In this document: one piece after another, positions 15,476-23,844 of the stretch
How the letters are laid out: every line of letters starts with the position of its first letter
How positions within the stretch are numbered: position 1 is the stretch's first letter
Source of the DNA: Flagellimonas onchidii
GTDB lineage: Bacteria > Bacteroidota > Bacteroidia > Flavobacteriales > Flavobacteriaceae
Assembly (NCBI RefSeq): GCF_004804315.1
Contig: NZ_SRXX01000019.1
Span: forward strand, 1-58,674
DNA length: 58,674 bases
Reading direction: 5' to 3'
Translations under genes and position numbers: made by a program
The notes under the pieces: model-generated
The model's input: only the letters and a program-made list of their open reading frames with translations
Database searches by the model: none
Told to the model about the DNA's origin: nothing

Positions 15476-15763
15476 ATGAAAAAAACAGTTGTATTCATTT
15501 GGGCAATGCTCCTTACGGGCATCCCCGCATTTGCACAGATCGGGGGCATCGAGGATTCGGTCAACGACATCTCTGATACCATCCGGACCATTTTTCCCCT
15601 ACTCTTGGGGGTCATCTTTTTGGTCGGCTTCCTTTTCAATGCGGGCCACTTTTTTGGCGAGAACGCAGACCTCAAAAAAGGCATCACTCGGGTATTGGTG
15701 TTCGTGCTCATTGCAGGAGCCGTTGTCGGCATCTTTACCTATCTCATTGGAATTGTGGTCTAA
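15476..15763 (+). CDS. traE: TraE-like conjugative transposon protein (DUF4134-type, VirB2-like)
   Basis: This 95-residue protein has a cleavable signal peptide (MKKTVVFIWAMLLTGIPAFA, then Q) and two hydrophobic segments (FPLLLGVIFLVGFLFNAG and VLVFVLIAGAVVGIFTYLIG). Size and topology match the pilin-like first gene of Bacteroidetes tra operons. It is directly followed (4 bases) by the VirB3-like gene and the VirB4-type ATPase, which secures the assignment. It starts the tra operon after a 186-base divergent region shared with the amidase. Confidence 0.75.
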   Translation: MKKTVVFIWAMLLTGIPAFAQIGGIEDSVNDISDTIRTIFPLLLGVIFLVGFLFNAGHFFGENADLKKGITRVLVFVLIAGAVVGIFTYLIGIVV

Positions 15764-15767
15764 TCAA

Positions 15768-16073
15768 ATGATGTCTATTCCATCACCAATGAGAAAGTAC
15801 ATGATATATAAGGACATCTGCAAAGGAGCCAGGATATGGGGGCTTCCCATATCCCTCTTTGCCCTTTTGATGCTCTCCATCCTGGCATCCCTGCTGATCA
15901 TCATCTTTTCCTTTAGCCTTATGGTCATTATCCTGGCCATGGGATGGAACCTATGTTGGTATGCCGTCCTGACCAAGATGTCATACAACAGGAACCTTTT
16001 GCACTTAAACAAGGTCTTCCCAGACTGTGTCAGTAATAAACAGGACAATCTATTGAACCATGTCGAAAATTAA
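15768..16073 (+). CDS. traF: TraF-like conjugative transposon protein (DUF4133-type, VirB3-like)
   Basis: This 101-residue protein starts at the tandem ATG ATG (15768-15773), 4 bases after TraE. After a short basic N-terminus (KYMIYKDICKGARIWG) come two adjacent membrane helices (PISLFALLMLSILASLLII and FSLMVIILAMGWNLCW). This is the layout of VirB3/TraF, an inner-membrane partner of the VirB4 ATPase. It overlaps the start of the ATPase gene by 14 bases. Sequence similarity to the classical family is not obvious by eye; the call rests on size, topology and position. Confidence 0.65.
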   Translation: MMSIPSPMRKYMIYKDICKGARIWGLPISLFALLMLSILASLLIIIFSFSLMVIILAMGWNLCWYAVLTKMSYNRNLLHLNKVFPDCVSNKQDNLLNHVEN

Positions 16074-18477
16074 CATCGCCTCCCATCATCCCATTTTGGA
16101 CATTCAGGATAATATCATCTTTGCCAACAACGGCAATGTGCTAGCCTGTTACAAGGTTTTGCTCCCTGAGATCCATTCCCTTTCCGAAAAGGATTTTGAG
16201 GATTTGCACAGCAATTGGTTCCAGGCCCTGAAATCCCTCCATGTCGGTACCGTGGTCCATAAACAGGATGTTTACCTTAAATCATCCTTCACTTCGGAAC
16301 ACCTGCCCAATGGTACATTTTTGTCCAAAGCGACCCATGATTATTTCCAGGGGAGGGAATATCTGGACCACCGAAGCTATCTGTTCTTTACATGTCCCAA
16401 GAACAAGGGACTGAACAATCCCAAATATGTCAATCCCTTTAGAAAGACATCTAAAGGGTTGCACAAGGAGCTGGATGATAACGTGAAACGTTTTTTGGCC
16501 TCGGTGACCGATTCCGTGAACTATATCAACAATGGAACAAAAATCCAGTTGGGACCTATAGGGGCTGATGAGATTATGTCCTTGACCAAAGAACAGTTCA
16601 ATGGTTACAGTTCCAATTGCGATACCGACATCGTTTTGGATGGCGCCAATGTGACCATTGGGAACAACCATTTTGATGTACTTGCCATCAACAGTGAGTC
16701 CTGCTTCGGGGACAGCGTACAGACCAGTAAGGTCAATGAGTATTTCACCTCGGATGATTTTACGTTCCATCAGGGGTTCATCGATGGCCTGGGGCTTTCC
16801 CTAAAGGAAAACCATGTGGTGAACCAGATCATTTATTTGGATGACAAGCATCAATGGAGAAAGCAATTGGAGAAGAAAGTCGAGGAATTGAAGAAAAGCT
16901 CCAATTTTGGAACCCAGAACAAGGTCGTTCTCAAAAAGATCGGACATATCCTTGACCAGATCAACAACGATGACAGTTCTAGGATCGTTCGTGGGCACCT
17001 CAATGTAATCCATTGGAACAAGGAAAAACGAGAACTGGAGAATACCAATTCAAGGATAAAAGCCGAGTTCAAGGAACTGGATATTGTACCGTATTATCCT
17101 TGTGGGAAGGAGCGGAAAAACTATGTCCTGAACAGTTTTCCCTGTTCTGCCCCCAATTTTTCCAATCAAGATCTTTATGTGACCGATCTCAAACATGCCC
17201 TTTGTCCATGGATCAATACAACCAATTACAGAACGGACAGAAAGGGAATTGTGTTCAACGACAGGGAATTCAACATTCCGGTGTTGAAGGATGTCTGGGA
17301 CGAACAGAAAAAGCGCATCAAGGCACGGAATTTTGCCATTTTTGCCCCAACAGGAGAAGGGAAGTCCTTTTTGGCCAATAATATTTTGAGGCAGTATTTT
17401 GAGCAGGGCGTACGGCTGGTCATTATCGATTTGGGCGGTTCCTATACCAAGTTTGCCAACCTGTATCCGGGACAATATGCCGTGCTACGCTATGAAAATG
17501 GTAAAAGCCTTGGCATCAACCCCTTTTACATAACGGATAGCAATGATGTCACCCCCGAACGCTTGGAGGACCTTTCCATTTTCCTCTTCGAGTTGATGGG
17601 AATGGGGACAAAGCCCCAAAAGGAGACCTCGGTCGCCCTGAAGAAAATATTGCATGCCTATTACAGGGAGCAAAGTGACACTTCACATTCCTTGGACAGT
17701 TTCTACCAATTTGTCGGCAAGCATCAAGAAGACCTGCTTTCCCGATTGCAGATCCATCCAGAATATTTCAACATCCAAGGATTTCTTCACATTCTTTCGG
17801 AATATGTCGGGGACGGTCTCTACAGTTTTCTGTTCGGGACCACCGAAGACCAATCCTATCGTATTGAGGACAAACGGCTCATCGTGTTCGAACTTGATGA
17901 GGTGAGGGACAACAAGGAAATCCTTTCTGTTATGCTCAAGCTCATCAAAACGGCCATACAGCGAACCATTTGGAAGAACCGCGAAGAGCGTGGCATTATC
18001 CTTTTTGATGAGTTCGCCAAGCAGCTCAAGTTCGATAATGTACTGGAGAGCGTGGAGTTTTATTATCAGGCCATCCGAAAACAGGAAGGGGCCATTGGCA
18101 TCATCCTCCAGTCCATCAACCAGCTGCCCCAAAACTCGACCTCGGCCAGTATCTTGGAAAATACCCAGGTCATCTATAGTCTTCGCAACGAAAAAGGCTA
18201 TGGTACATTGAAAGAAAGGCTCCACCTTTCCTCCCATGATCTGAATCAACTGAGATCCATCAGGAACAATCTTTCGGGAAAGCGCAAGTACACCGAAATC
18301 TTCATAAAGATCGGGAAGGAAAGCAACATTTTCAGATTGGAAGTTCCCCCGGAAGTATATGCCGCCTATCTGACCGATGGCCCCGACAACAAGGCCATAA
18401 TGGAACTATATCAAGAAACGGGCTGTATGGAAACGGCCATCAAAAAATTCATTCATCAAAAATCAATAACATCATGA
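16060..18477 (+). CDS. traG: TraG-family conjugation system ATPase (VirB4-like)
   Basis: At 805 residues this is the length of Bacteroidetes TraG ATPases. The N-terminal half is the VirB4 scaffold. The C-terminal half has Walker A APTGEGKSFLANN near residue 430, a strand RLVIIDLGGSY and Walker B RGIILFDEFAKQL near 646. Then come FYYQAIRKQEGAIGIILQS (arginine-finger region) and QVIYSLRNEKGYGTL. VirB4 ATPases energise assembly of the type IV secretion channel. The gene overlaps TraF upstream (14 bases) and the DUF4141 gene downstream (4 bases), so it is central to one operon. It is the strongest marker of the T4SS here. Confidence 0.92.
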   Translation: MSKINIASHHPILDIQDNIIFANNGNVLACYKVLLPEIHSLSEKDFEDLHSNWFQALKSLHVGTVVHKQDVYLKSSFTSEHLPNGTFLSKATHDYFQGREYLDHRSYLFFTCPKNKGLNNPKYVNPFRKTSKGLHKELDDNVKRFLASVTDSVNYINNGTKIQLGPIGADEIMSLTKEQFNGYSSNCDTDIVLDGANVTIGNNHFDVLAINSESCFGDSVQTSKVNEYFTSDDFTFHQGFIDGLGLSLKENHVVNQIIYLDDKHQWRKQLEKKVEELKKSSNFGTQNKVVLKKIGHILDQINNDDSSRIVRGHLNVIHWNKEKRELENTNSRIKAEFKELDIVPYYPCGKERKNYVLNSFPCSAPNFSNQDLYVTDLKHALCPWINTTNYRTDRKGIVFNDREFNIPVLKDVWDEQKKRIKARNFAIFAPTGEGKSFLANNILRQYFEQGVRLVIIDLGGSYTKFANLYPGQYAVLRYENGKSLGINPFYITDSNDVTPERLEDLSIFLFELMGMGTKPQKETSVALKKILHAYYREQSDTSHSLDSFYQFVGKHQEDLLSRLQIHPEYFNIQGFLHILSEYVGDGLYSFLFGTTEDQSYRIEDKRLIVFELDEVRDNKEILSVMLKLIKTAIQRTIWKNREERGIILFDEFAKQLKFDNVLESVEFYYQAIRKQEGAIGIILQSINQLPQNSTSASILENTQVIYSLRNEKGYGTLKERLHLSSHDLNQLRSIRNNLSGKRKYTEIFIKIGKESNIFRLEVPPEVYAAYLTDGPDNKAIMELYQETGCMETAIKKFIHQKSITS

Positions 18478-19055
18478 AAAACAAGATTACAACATTAAGT
18501 ATTGCACTGATTTTAGCCCTTTTATTGCCCGGCGGTACTACCGCCCAGGGGATGCCGGTGTATGACAACACCAACTTCATCACCTTGGGCAAACAAATCA
18601 TTGAATCGGCCAAACAGACCACCGAACTCTTGAAGACCGTGGAATTTTTACGGGAACAAAAAGAGCGCATCGAAAAGGTAAGCGATGTCATCAAACAATT
18701 GAAGGCCGTCCGTGAATTGGCAAAGAACAACCAACGCCTTTTCGATGTGGTACGGAACGACCTTAGGAAAATCTTGAACTCACCACATATCCATCCCGAA
18801 GAGGTGGAGCGCATTTCGGAATCCTTCAATGCCATCATCGAAAATTCATTGGAAGATCTGGAATTTGTGGAGCAGATCCTTTCCAGTGATTTTCTAAAAA
18901 TGACCGATGCGGAAAGGGCCACCGTGCTCAAGGAAAAGGAAATGCGCTCCAAGGAAATGGTGGGCGAGATTGAACGGAAGGCCAAAAGGTACAGGGACAT
19001 CATTTCCTTTCGGGAAATGCAGGCAACTATCAATAATCGCAAAACAAATTATTGA
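18474..19055 (+). CDS. traI: DUF4141-like conjugal transfer protein (TraI position, VirB5-like)
   Basis: This 193-residue exported protein has a signal peptide (MKNKITTLSIALILALLLPG, then GTTAQG). Long amphipathic, coiled-coil-rich helices follow (LLKTVEFLREQKERIEKVSD, then ERISESFNAIIENSLEDLEF). In Bacteroidetes tra operons the periplasmic helical protein between the ATPase and the multispanning TraJ is the DUF4141 protein, thought to resemble VirB5 minor pilins. It overlaps TraG by 4 bases and precedes TraJ by 2. The function is inferred from position and fold. Confidence 0.72.
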   Translation: MKNKITTLSIALILALLLPGGTTAQGMPVYDNTNFITLGKQIIESAKQTTELLKTVEFLREQKERIEKVSDVIKQLKAVRELAKNNQRLFDVVRNDLRKILNSPHIHPEEVERISESFNAIIENSLEDLEFVEQILSSDFLKMTDAERATVLKEKEMRSKEMVGEIERKAKRYRDIISFREMQATINNRKTNY

Positions 19056-19057
19056 TC

Positions 19058-19897
19058 ATGGCGGGTTTTGCATTGAGCATCGGTTTGGAGTATGTGGATG
19101 CGGTGTACGATACTATCACTGGAAGTGATTTTTCCCAGTACACCATTGTGGGAATGAAGGCCCTGGCCATCCTCTTTTTCTTGATCAACATCATGAAAAA
19201 GTACAATGAGGGAGTGGCCGAACGGGATGGTCATACCTGGGGACTGACCCCAACGGAACTGGCCAAGAACTTTGCCGTGGTCATCTTGGTCATATTCTCG
19301 GATCAGGTCTTGGAGGTCTTCGACAATATTTTGGTGAGCATAGAGACCCAATATCGCAATACGGCCCCGGACCTTGTACCATTACAGTTACAGGATATTT
19401 CAATTGAGGAGGATACCGGTCTTTTGGATGCCGCGAGTAAAGGATTGGCCCTTTTGTACGAGGCCCTGGTCAGTCCCTTTTATGGAATGCGGATCATGGC
19501 ATTTATCATCAGCGTGTTCCTGTGGCTATTGGACCTGTTCATCTATCCGCTCTTTTTGGCGGAACGGTTCTTCCTTCTCGGCATCATGAGGGCTTTCTTT
19601 CCCTTGGTCATCAGCTTGGCGGTCTTTGAGAAGTTCAGGGATCTTGCCTATTCCTTTTTTAAACTCTATGCCACCGTGTATATGTTGGTGCCCGCCTTTT
19701 TTTTGGTGAACATCTTTATCAATGCCCTTTATACGGAACTGACCACGGATTTTTGGGTGAACCTATTTGGAACGGATTATGGCAGTACGGTCTTTGCCCC
19801 CTTGGTAGAACTGGGCACCATTGGGTTCATCGTCTTTTTGAAGTTCAAACTGTACCGAAGGGCAACCTCCTTTTCACTTAAACTTTTTGGTGCCTAA
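19058..19897 (+). CDS. traJ: TraJ-like conjugal transfer membrane protein (VirB6-like)
   Basis: This 279-residue protein starts at the ATG at 19058, 2 bases after the previous stop; the in-frame TTG at 19052 is less likely. It has several membrane segments, for example IVGMKALAILFFLINIMKK, FAVVILVIFSDQVLEVF, MAFIISVFLWLLDLFIYPLF and LYATVYMLVPAFFLVNIFI. That matches the polytopic VirB6/TraJ channel component. Its place after DUF4141 and before TraK is the standard Bacteroidetes order. Confidence 0.82.
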   Translation: MAGFALSIGLEYVDAVYDTITGSDFSQYTIVGMKALAILFFLINIMKKYNEGVAERDGHTWGLTPTELAKNFAVVILVIFSDQVLEVFDNILVSIETQYRNTAPDLVPLQLQDISIEEDTGLLDAASKGLALLYEALVSPFYGMRIMAFIISVFLWLLDLFIYPLFLAERFFLLGIMRAFFPLVISLAVFEKFRDLAYSFFKLYATVYMLVPAFFLVNIFINALYTELTTDFWVNLFGTDYGSTVFAPLVELGTIGFIVFLKFKLYRRATSFSLKLFGA

Positions 19898-19921
19898 GGC
19901 ACTCTATAAAACTCAAATGAT

Positions 19922-20536
19922 ATGAAGACAATGTATAAAAACATAGATGGGATACTGAGGGCCAACCGCTTTGTGGTCCTGGCCGTGGTCGCCGCATCGT
20001 CCATTACCACGACCATTACTGGTCTGGTATCGTACAGGATGTACCAAGAGACCAAGGGAGGGACGTTCGCCATTGGAACGGACGGGTCGGTCATTCCCTT
20101 GAAATGGGCCGATAGGAATGAAAACCTTGAAGTCGAGGCCTTGGCGCATTTGGAACTGTTCTACAACTATTTCTATGGCATCGATGCCAGTAATTATGAC
20201 AGGAACATTGAAAAGGCCCTTTGGCTCGGGGACAGTTCGGTGGACAATGTATACCGGCAGAAAAAAGCCGATGGGGTCTACAATCGGCTCCTACAGTATT
20301 CATTGGTGCAGAAGATTGTTTCCGTGGAATCCGAGCTTACCCTCCAAGAAGAAATATGGTCATTCAGGACCGTTGTGGTCTTTGAAATTGACCGTGGGAC
20401 TGTGACCGATGTGTATGAACTTAAGACTTCCGGCAAACTTATCAAGGTGGACCGGAACTTTCCCAACAACGCCCATGGGCTGTTGATAGGCAACTATTTT
20501 GAAAATTCATTGAGAAGGGTCGATGACCTACATTAA
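19922..20536 (+). CDS. traK: TraK conjugal transfer protein (VirB8-like)
   Basis: This 204-residue protein has one N-terminal membrane helix (FVVLAVVAASSITTTITGLV) and a periplasmic domain with the TraK/VirB8 pattern: HLELFYNYFYGIDASNYDRN, then ALWLGDSSVDNVY. It ends in the strand region ELKTSGKLIKVDRNFPNN. VirB8-type proteins nucleate the channel at the inner membrane. It lies 24 bases after TraJ and 11 before TraM. A second ATG at codon 4 is possible as start. Confidence 0.88.
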   Translation: MKTMYKNIDGILRANRFVVLAVVAASSITTTITGLVSYRMYQETKGGTFAIGTDGSVIPLKWADRNENLEVEALAHLELFYNYFYGIDASNYDRNIEKALWLGDSSVDNVYRQKKADGVYNRLLQYSLVQKIVSVESELTLQEEIWSFRTVVVFEIDRGTVTDVYELKTSGKLIKVDRNFPNNAHGLLIGNYFENSLRRVDDLH

Positions 20537-20547
20537 AAAATAAAAGT

Positions 20548-21477
20548 ATGAAATTGGACAAAAAGAAAATCGTATTTGGGATTGTCATTGGTCTGGTCAT
20601 CATTTTTATGGTGGTCTATTCCATGGTCTTCCTGACCGATGGGGATGATAATGGTGCACAGCTGGACCAGCCCCTGGTACCGCAATTGGATGGGGCACAA
20701 AAGGAATATGCCTCCAAGTTGGAGGCCATCAATGACCTCAAGGAAGTGAAGACCACCAATGCTCCCAGTATCTATGATGAGAAGTTTTTGGATTCCACGG
20801 GGCTCTTTGACCCAGATATTATCGATAAGGAGAAAGCCCGGATTGTGGACAGTATCTACAGGTTGGGGAGGATTGATTATACCCAGGGAACATACCGGAA
20901 GCCTGCCAAGGAAAATGAGGTGAAGGTGAGAGCTCCAGAGAAAAAGTCCAAACAGGAAACCGTGCCAAAACCAAAAGGAGCTGCAAAACCTACGCTACAG
21001 GAAATGGCCTTGGAACAACAACTGTTCTTTGCCTCCAACCCGCTGTTGAATAATTCAAAAGTGGACAATAGGGTCATTTTGGCCATAGTGGAAAGGGAAC
21101 AGACCGTTAGGATCAATGATAGATTGGAATTCCGTACCCTAAAGGAGGTTGTCATAGGTGGTAGGACCATTCCAAAGAATACCGTAATATTTGGTTTAGT
21201 GGCCTTCCAGCCCAACAGGGTTGTCCTGGAAGTTGAAAACATCGACCATATCCCAATTAAACTGAAAGCGTATGACTATCGGGACGGTCTCGAAGGGCTT
21301 TATATCAGGAACACTTTTAGGGCCGAGGCCTCCAAAGAGATGGTGGACGGTGCCATAATCAATGTGCCAGGTGTCCCCCAAATCAGGGGGCTGAAGAACA
21401 TCTTTAAACGTTCCAACCGGAAAGTCAAAGCAACGGTAAACAAAAACTATAAAATCCTATTAAAAGTTGGCCCATAA
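20548..21477 (+). CDS. traM: TraM conjugal transfer protein (VirB10-like)
   Basis: This 309-residue protein has a short cytoplasmic tail, one membrane helix (IVFGIVIGLVIIFMVVYSMVFL region, residues 9-30) and a charged, Pro/Lys-containing linker (about 110-145). The C-terminal beta-domain carries VILAIVEREQTVRINDRLEF, TIPKNTVIFGLVAF and GLKNIFKRSNRKVKATVNK. These are the landmarks of TraM/VirB10, which spans the envelope and transmits energy to the outer-membrane core. Family length is usually somewhat greater, so the linker is short. Confidence 0.88.
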   Translation: MKLDKKKIVFGIVIGLVIIFMVVYSMVFLTDGDDNGAQLDQPLVPQLDGAQKEYASKLEAINDLKEVKTTNAPSIYDEKFLDSTGLFDPDIIDKEKARIVDSIYRLGRIDYTQGTYRKPAKENEVKVRAPEKKSKQETVPKPKGAAKPTLQEMALEQQLFFASNPLLNNSKVDNRVILAIVEREQTVRINDRLEFRTLKEVVIGGRTIPKNTVIFGLVAFQPNRVVLEVENIDHIPIKLKAYDYRDGLEGLYIRNTFRAEASKEMVDGAIINVPGVPQIRGLKNIFKRSNRKVKATVNKNYKILLKVGP

Positions 21478-21499
21478 GAGGCCTTAACATAGAAACATC

Positions 21500-22324
21500 A
21501 TGAAAAGCATATTTATCACTTTGGGATCGTTACTGATGGTAACGGCCCAAGCCAACAACCCCAAACCACTGGATACCATTTATGCCAACGAGCATATGAA
21601 CATGGCCCTTTTCTTTCCCTCACAAATCAAACAGGGCATTGTGGGGAACAGTAATTTTGTCTTTACCTATAATCGGGAGAACCAACAGACCTTGGGGCTT
21701 CTAAAGGCAGTACCAGGGAAGGACAGCAACCTGTTGGTAATCACCGATGACGGTAGCATCTATTCCTACATCATTAGCTATGCCAATAATCTTGAATATC
21801 CCAATCGATTCATCACTGAACAGGAACGCATCGGGACAGAAAGACAGGGGATTCAAAAAATTTCCAAAAACGTGGTTCCAAGGGAAACTGTCAGGGATTC
21901 ATCTATCACTGTTAAAGGGGTCGAGGACAAGTTTCATAAGTCCTGCGAAGCATTGCTGAAACTCCCCGCACGAAAAAATATCAGGAAAAGGGACCAAGGG
22001 CTCTCTTTGGCTGTCAAGAACATGTACACTTTGGAAAACGAAGTGTATGTCCAATTTGAAGTAAGGAACAATTCCGGTGTGGCCTTTGATTTTGGCAGAT
22101 TGGAAATGTCCAAGGTCAATGGGAAAAAGGGAAGGAAAAGCTCTTATCAGGAATTGGAACTTCTGCCCCTATACAGCCATAATATCCCGAATAATGTCGG
22201 TCATGGACAGACGGTTAGGTTTGTATATGTGTTTCCGAAATTTCATTTTGGTAAAGGAGAAAGAATCATGGCAAACCTTTCTGAAAACAATACCACGAGA
22301 ACTGTTCGATTAAATTTTGAATAG
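21500..22324 (+). CDS. traN: TraN conjugal transfer protein (DUF4138, VirB9-like)
   Basis: This 274-residue protein has a signal peptide (MKSIFITLGSLLMVTAQANN). The DUF4138 pattern follows: TIYANEHMNMALFFPSQIKQ, NFVFTYNRENQQTLGLLKA, SNLLVITDDGSIYSYIISY, and in the second half YTLENEVYVQFEVRNNSG. VirB9-like TraN forms the outer-membrane core with TraM. It is the last recognisable Tra gene; TraH, TraL, TraO, TraP and TraQ homologues were not seen in the window. Confidence 0.9.
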   Translation: MKSIFITLGSLLMVTAQANNPKPLDTIYANEHMNMALFFPSQIKQGIVGNSNFVFTYNRENQQTLGLLKAVPGKDSNLLVITDDGSIYSYIISYANNLEYPNRFITEQERIGTERQGIQKISKNVVPRETVRDSSITVKGVEDKFHKSCEALLKLPARKNIRKRDQGLSLAVKNMYTLENEVYVQFEVRNNSGVAFDFGRLEMSKVNGKKGRKSSYQELELLPLYSHNIPNNVGHGQTVRFVYVFPKFHFGKGERIMANLSENNTTRTVRLNFE

Positions 22325-22457
22325 TTATTTGGAGATTGTACAACAAAAGGAAATAAAATCTGTGATATTACTTAAAATTACGTTTTCTTTAAGGCATAAT
22401 TTCCCACATGATTAATGGAAATGTAGATTTAATCTTGAATTCTTTCAAAACAATCCA

Positions 22458-23099
22458 ATGTTACGATTTCTCCTGATAGTTTTTTTGTTCATTACAAGCT
22501 ATAACCCTCTTTTTTCACAAATTGAAAAAGGGAAATTTTTGATAGGCATTACTTCTACGGTAAGCAATACTGGCCTGACGCAGCTTGGATTCCAATCGGA
22601 AAAAAGAAAGGGTGATGGTTTCGAATCTGAATCCGAAAAAACTTTTTCCGTCAACCTGTCCCCGAAATTCGGCATGTTCTTTTGGGATAATTTGACAGTT
22701 GGGGTCGAGGGCCATTTAAGTATTTTAAGTGTAAAAAAAGATAGTTTTTCAGGGGATGACATAAATGGCTCCATTTTCATGGGAGGTCCTTTTGCCCGAT
22801 ACTACTACGGTCATAAAAACGTCAGGCCTTTTGCCGAAGTAAGTGCTTTGTTGGGGCGGAGCAAATTCAAATTTGATGACCCGAATCCCGATGGTTTTGA
22901 CAGCACTATCAATTCAAATATCTCATCATTTGGTGGAGGTATCGGTCTTGCTGCCCAATTGGGCAATAAGATCAGTTTCGATACTGTCCTTGTCTATAAT
23001 TCATTTACGGATAAGAACACAGATGATAATCCGGCCAATGAAAGAACCATTACTTCTGGTGTCCAATTGAAGGTTGGATTTTCTTTGTACTTGAATTAG
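22458..23099 (+). CDS. Outer-membrane beta-barrel protein at the end of the tra operon
   Basis: This 213-residue protein has a signal peptide (MLRFLLIVFLFITSYNPLFS, then Q). Amphipathic strands include KFLIGITSTVSNTGLTQLGF, LTVGVEGHLSILSVK, RPFAEVSALLGRSKF and the terminal strand GVQLKVGFSLYLN. It fits an eight-stranded OmpA/OmpW-like barrel. It lies 133 bases after TraN and is followed by a strong terminator, so it may close the tra transcript. It may stand in for the outer-membrane TraO component, but similarity to TraO was not recognised. Confidence 0.7.
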   Translation: MLRFLLIVFLFITSYNPLFSQIEKGKFLIGITSTVSNTGLTQLGFQSEKRKGDGFESESEKTFSVNLSPKFGMFFWDNLTVGVEGHLSILSVKKDSFSGDDINGSIFMGGPFARYYYGHKNVRPFAEVSALLGRSKFKFDDPNPDGFDSTINSNISSFGGGIGLAAQLGNKISFDTVLVYNSFTDKNTDDNPANERTITSGVQLKVGFSLYLN

Positions 23100-23132
23100 C
23101 GGAAAACCTTATCTCAATCTATTCGGCAGTGT

Positions 23133-23172
23133 ATGGGATTTAAAACAACTTTAAATCCCATGTTCTTTTTTT
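23133..23172 (+). terminator. Rho-independent terminator after the tra operon
   Basis: ATGGGATTTAAA (23133-23144) pairs perfectly with TTTAAATCCCAT (23150-23161) across a 5-base loop. It is followed by GTTC and seven T residues. It lies 33 bases after the outer-membrane barrel gene and is the clearest terminator of the window. Confidence 0.88.
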
Positions 23173-23225
23173 GAGGGAGTTGATCTAAATCAAAGTTTAG
23201 ATTAATCTATTTTTTTCTTGCTCCG

Positions 23226-23313
23226 TTGCTCCCATTCCTTTCGGATTTCCCGTTATTGATTCACTCTCCCAAGCCGTCGGCTTTTCCTTTTTGACTGCAA
23301 AACATCAACATCC
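23226..23313 (-). pseudogene. Decayed copy of an 88-bp repeat encoding a small-protein fragment
   Basis: This segment matches 25764-25851 at about 77 of 87-88 positions, in the same orientation. Read on the minus strand, the two copies encode related peptides sharing RRLG+V, then a Gln, then REIRKEWEQ. This copy has a TAA just before REIRKEWEQ and no start, so it is a relic. The surrounding interval from 23173 to 23685 holds no other gene that I can support. Confidence 0.6.
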
Positions 23314-23685
23314 CAATAAATAAGGTTTACCTTATTTGGACAAGTATACGGGTTGATAGGCCAATTATTTTCGGTGCCCCGTTTGGATTATGGAATGCCT
23401 GAGATATATTTCGGCTTGGATATTTCGGTAATGTTCCGGTGGTGAATCATAGGCTTCGGAAACAAATGGGATGTCTAAAAAATATGCACTTTATCAAAAA
23501 AATAGGTGTAAGCGTCACATAAGGAAATCTTTATCATATATTTATTGTCCGATTAAAGTTTATATCAAAGTAGGAATTTATCCCTATAAATGTTGATATA
23601 TCTTGTAGAAGTTTGAAGGGGCAAAGGCCGAACCGGTCCAATGGCTATCTAATTTTAAGGAATAATAACCTTAAAATTTTTAGTC

Positions 23686-23844
23686 ATGAATGTACAAAAA
23701 TTCATTTTCGCATTGACCGTATTGTTTGCCCTTGGCTTATCCACCTCTTGCAGTAAGAGCAATCTGGAAGAGGATGAAGCACTTTATAATGCAACAGAAC
23801 AACAGGCAATTGACGGTAAGGAAATCAAGAATCAGGATACCTGA
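23686..23844 (+). CDS. Small lipoprotein (52 aa)
   Basis: The ATG at 23686 opens 52 codons to TGA at 23844. A lipoprotein signal (MNVQKFIFALTVLFALGLST, then SC) places the lipidated Cys at residue 22. A short acidic, polar tail follows (SKSNLEEDEALYNATEQQ). No family is recognised. The membrane-protein frame downstream starts inside this gene in another frame, so the two overlap by roughly 55-70 bases. It could be a small envelope factor of the element, such as an entry-exclusion protein, but nothing proves it. Confidence 0.6.
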   Translation: MNVQKFIFALTVLFALGLSTSCSKSNLEEDEALYNATEQQAIDGKEIKNQDT

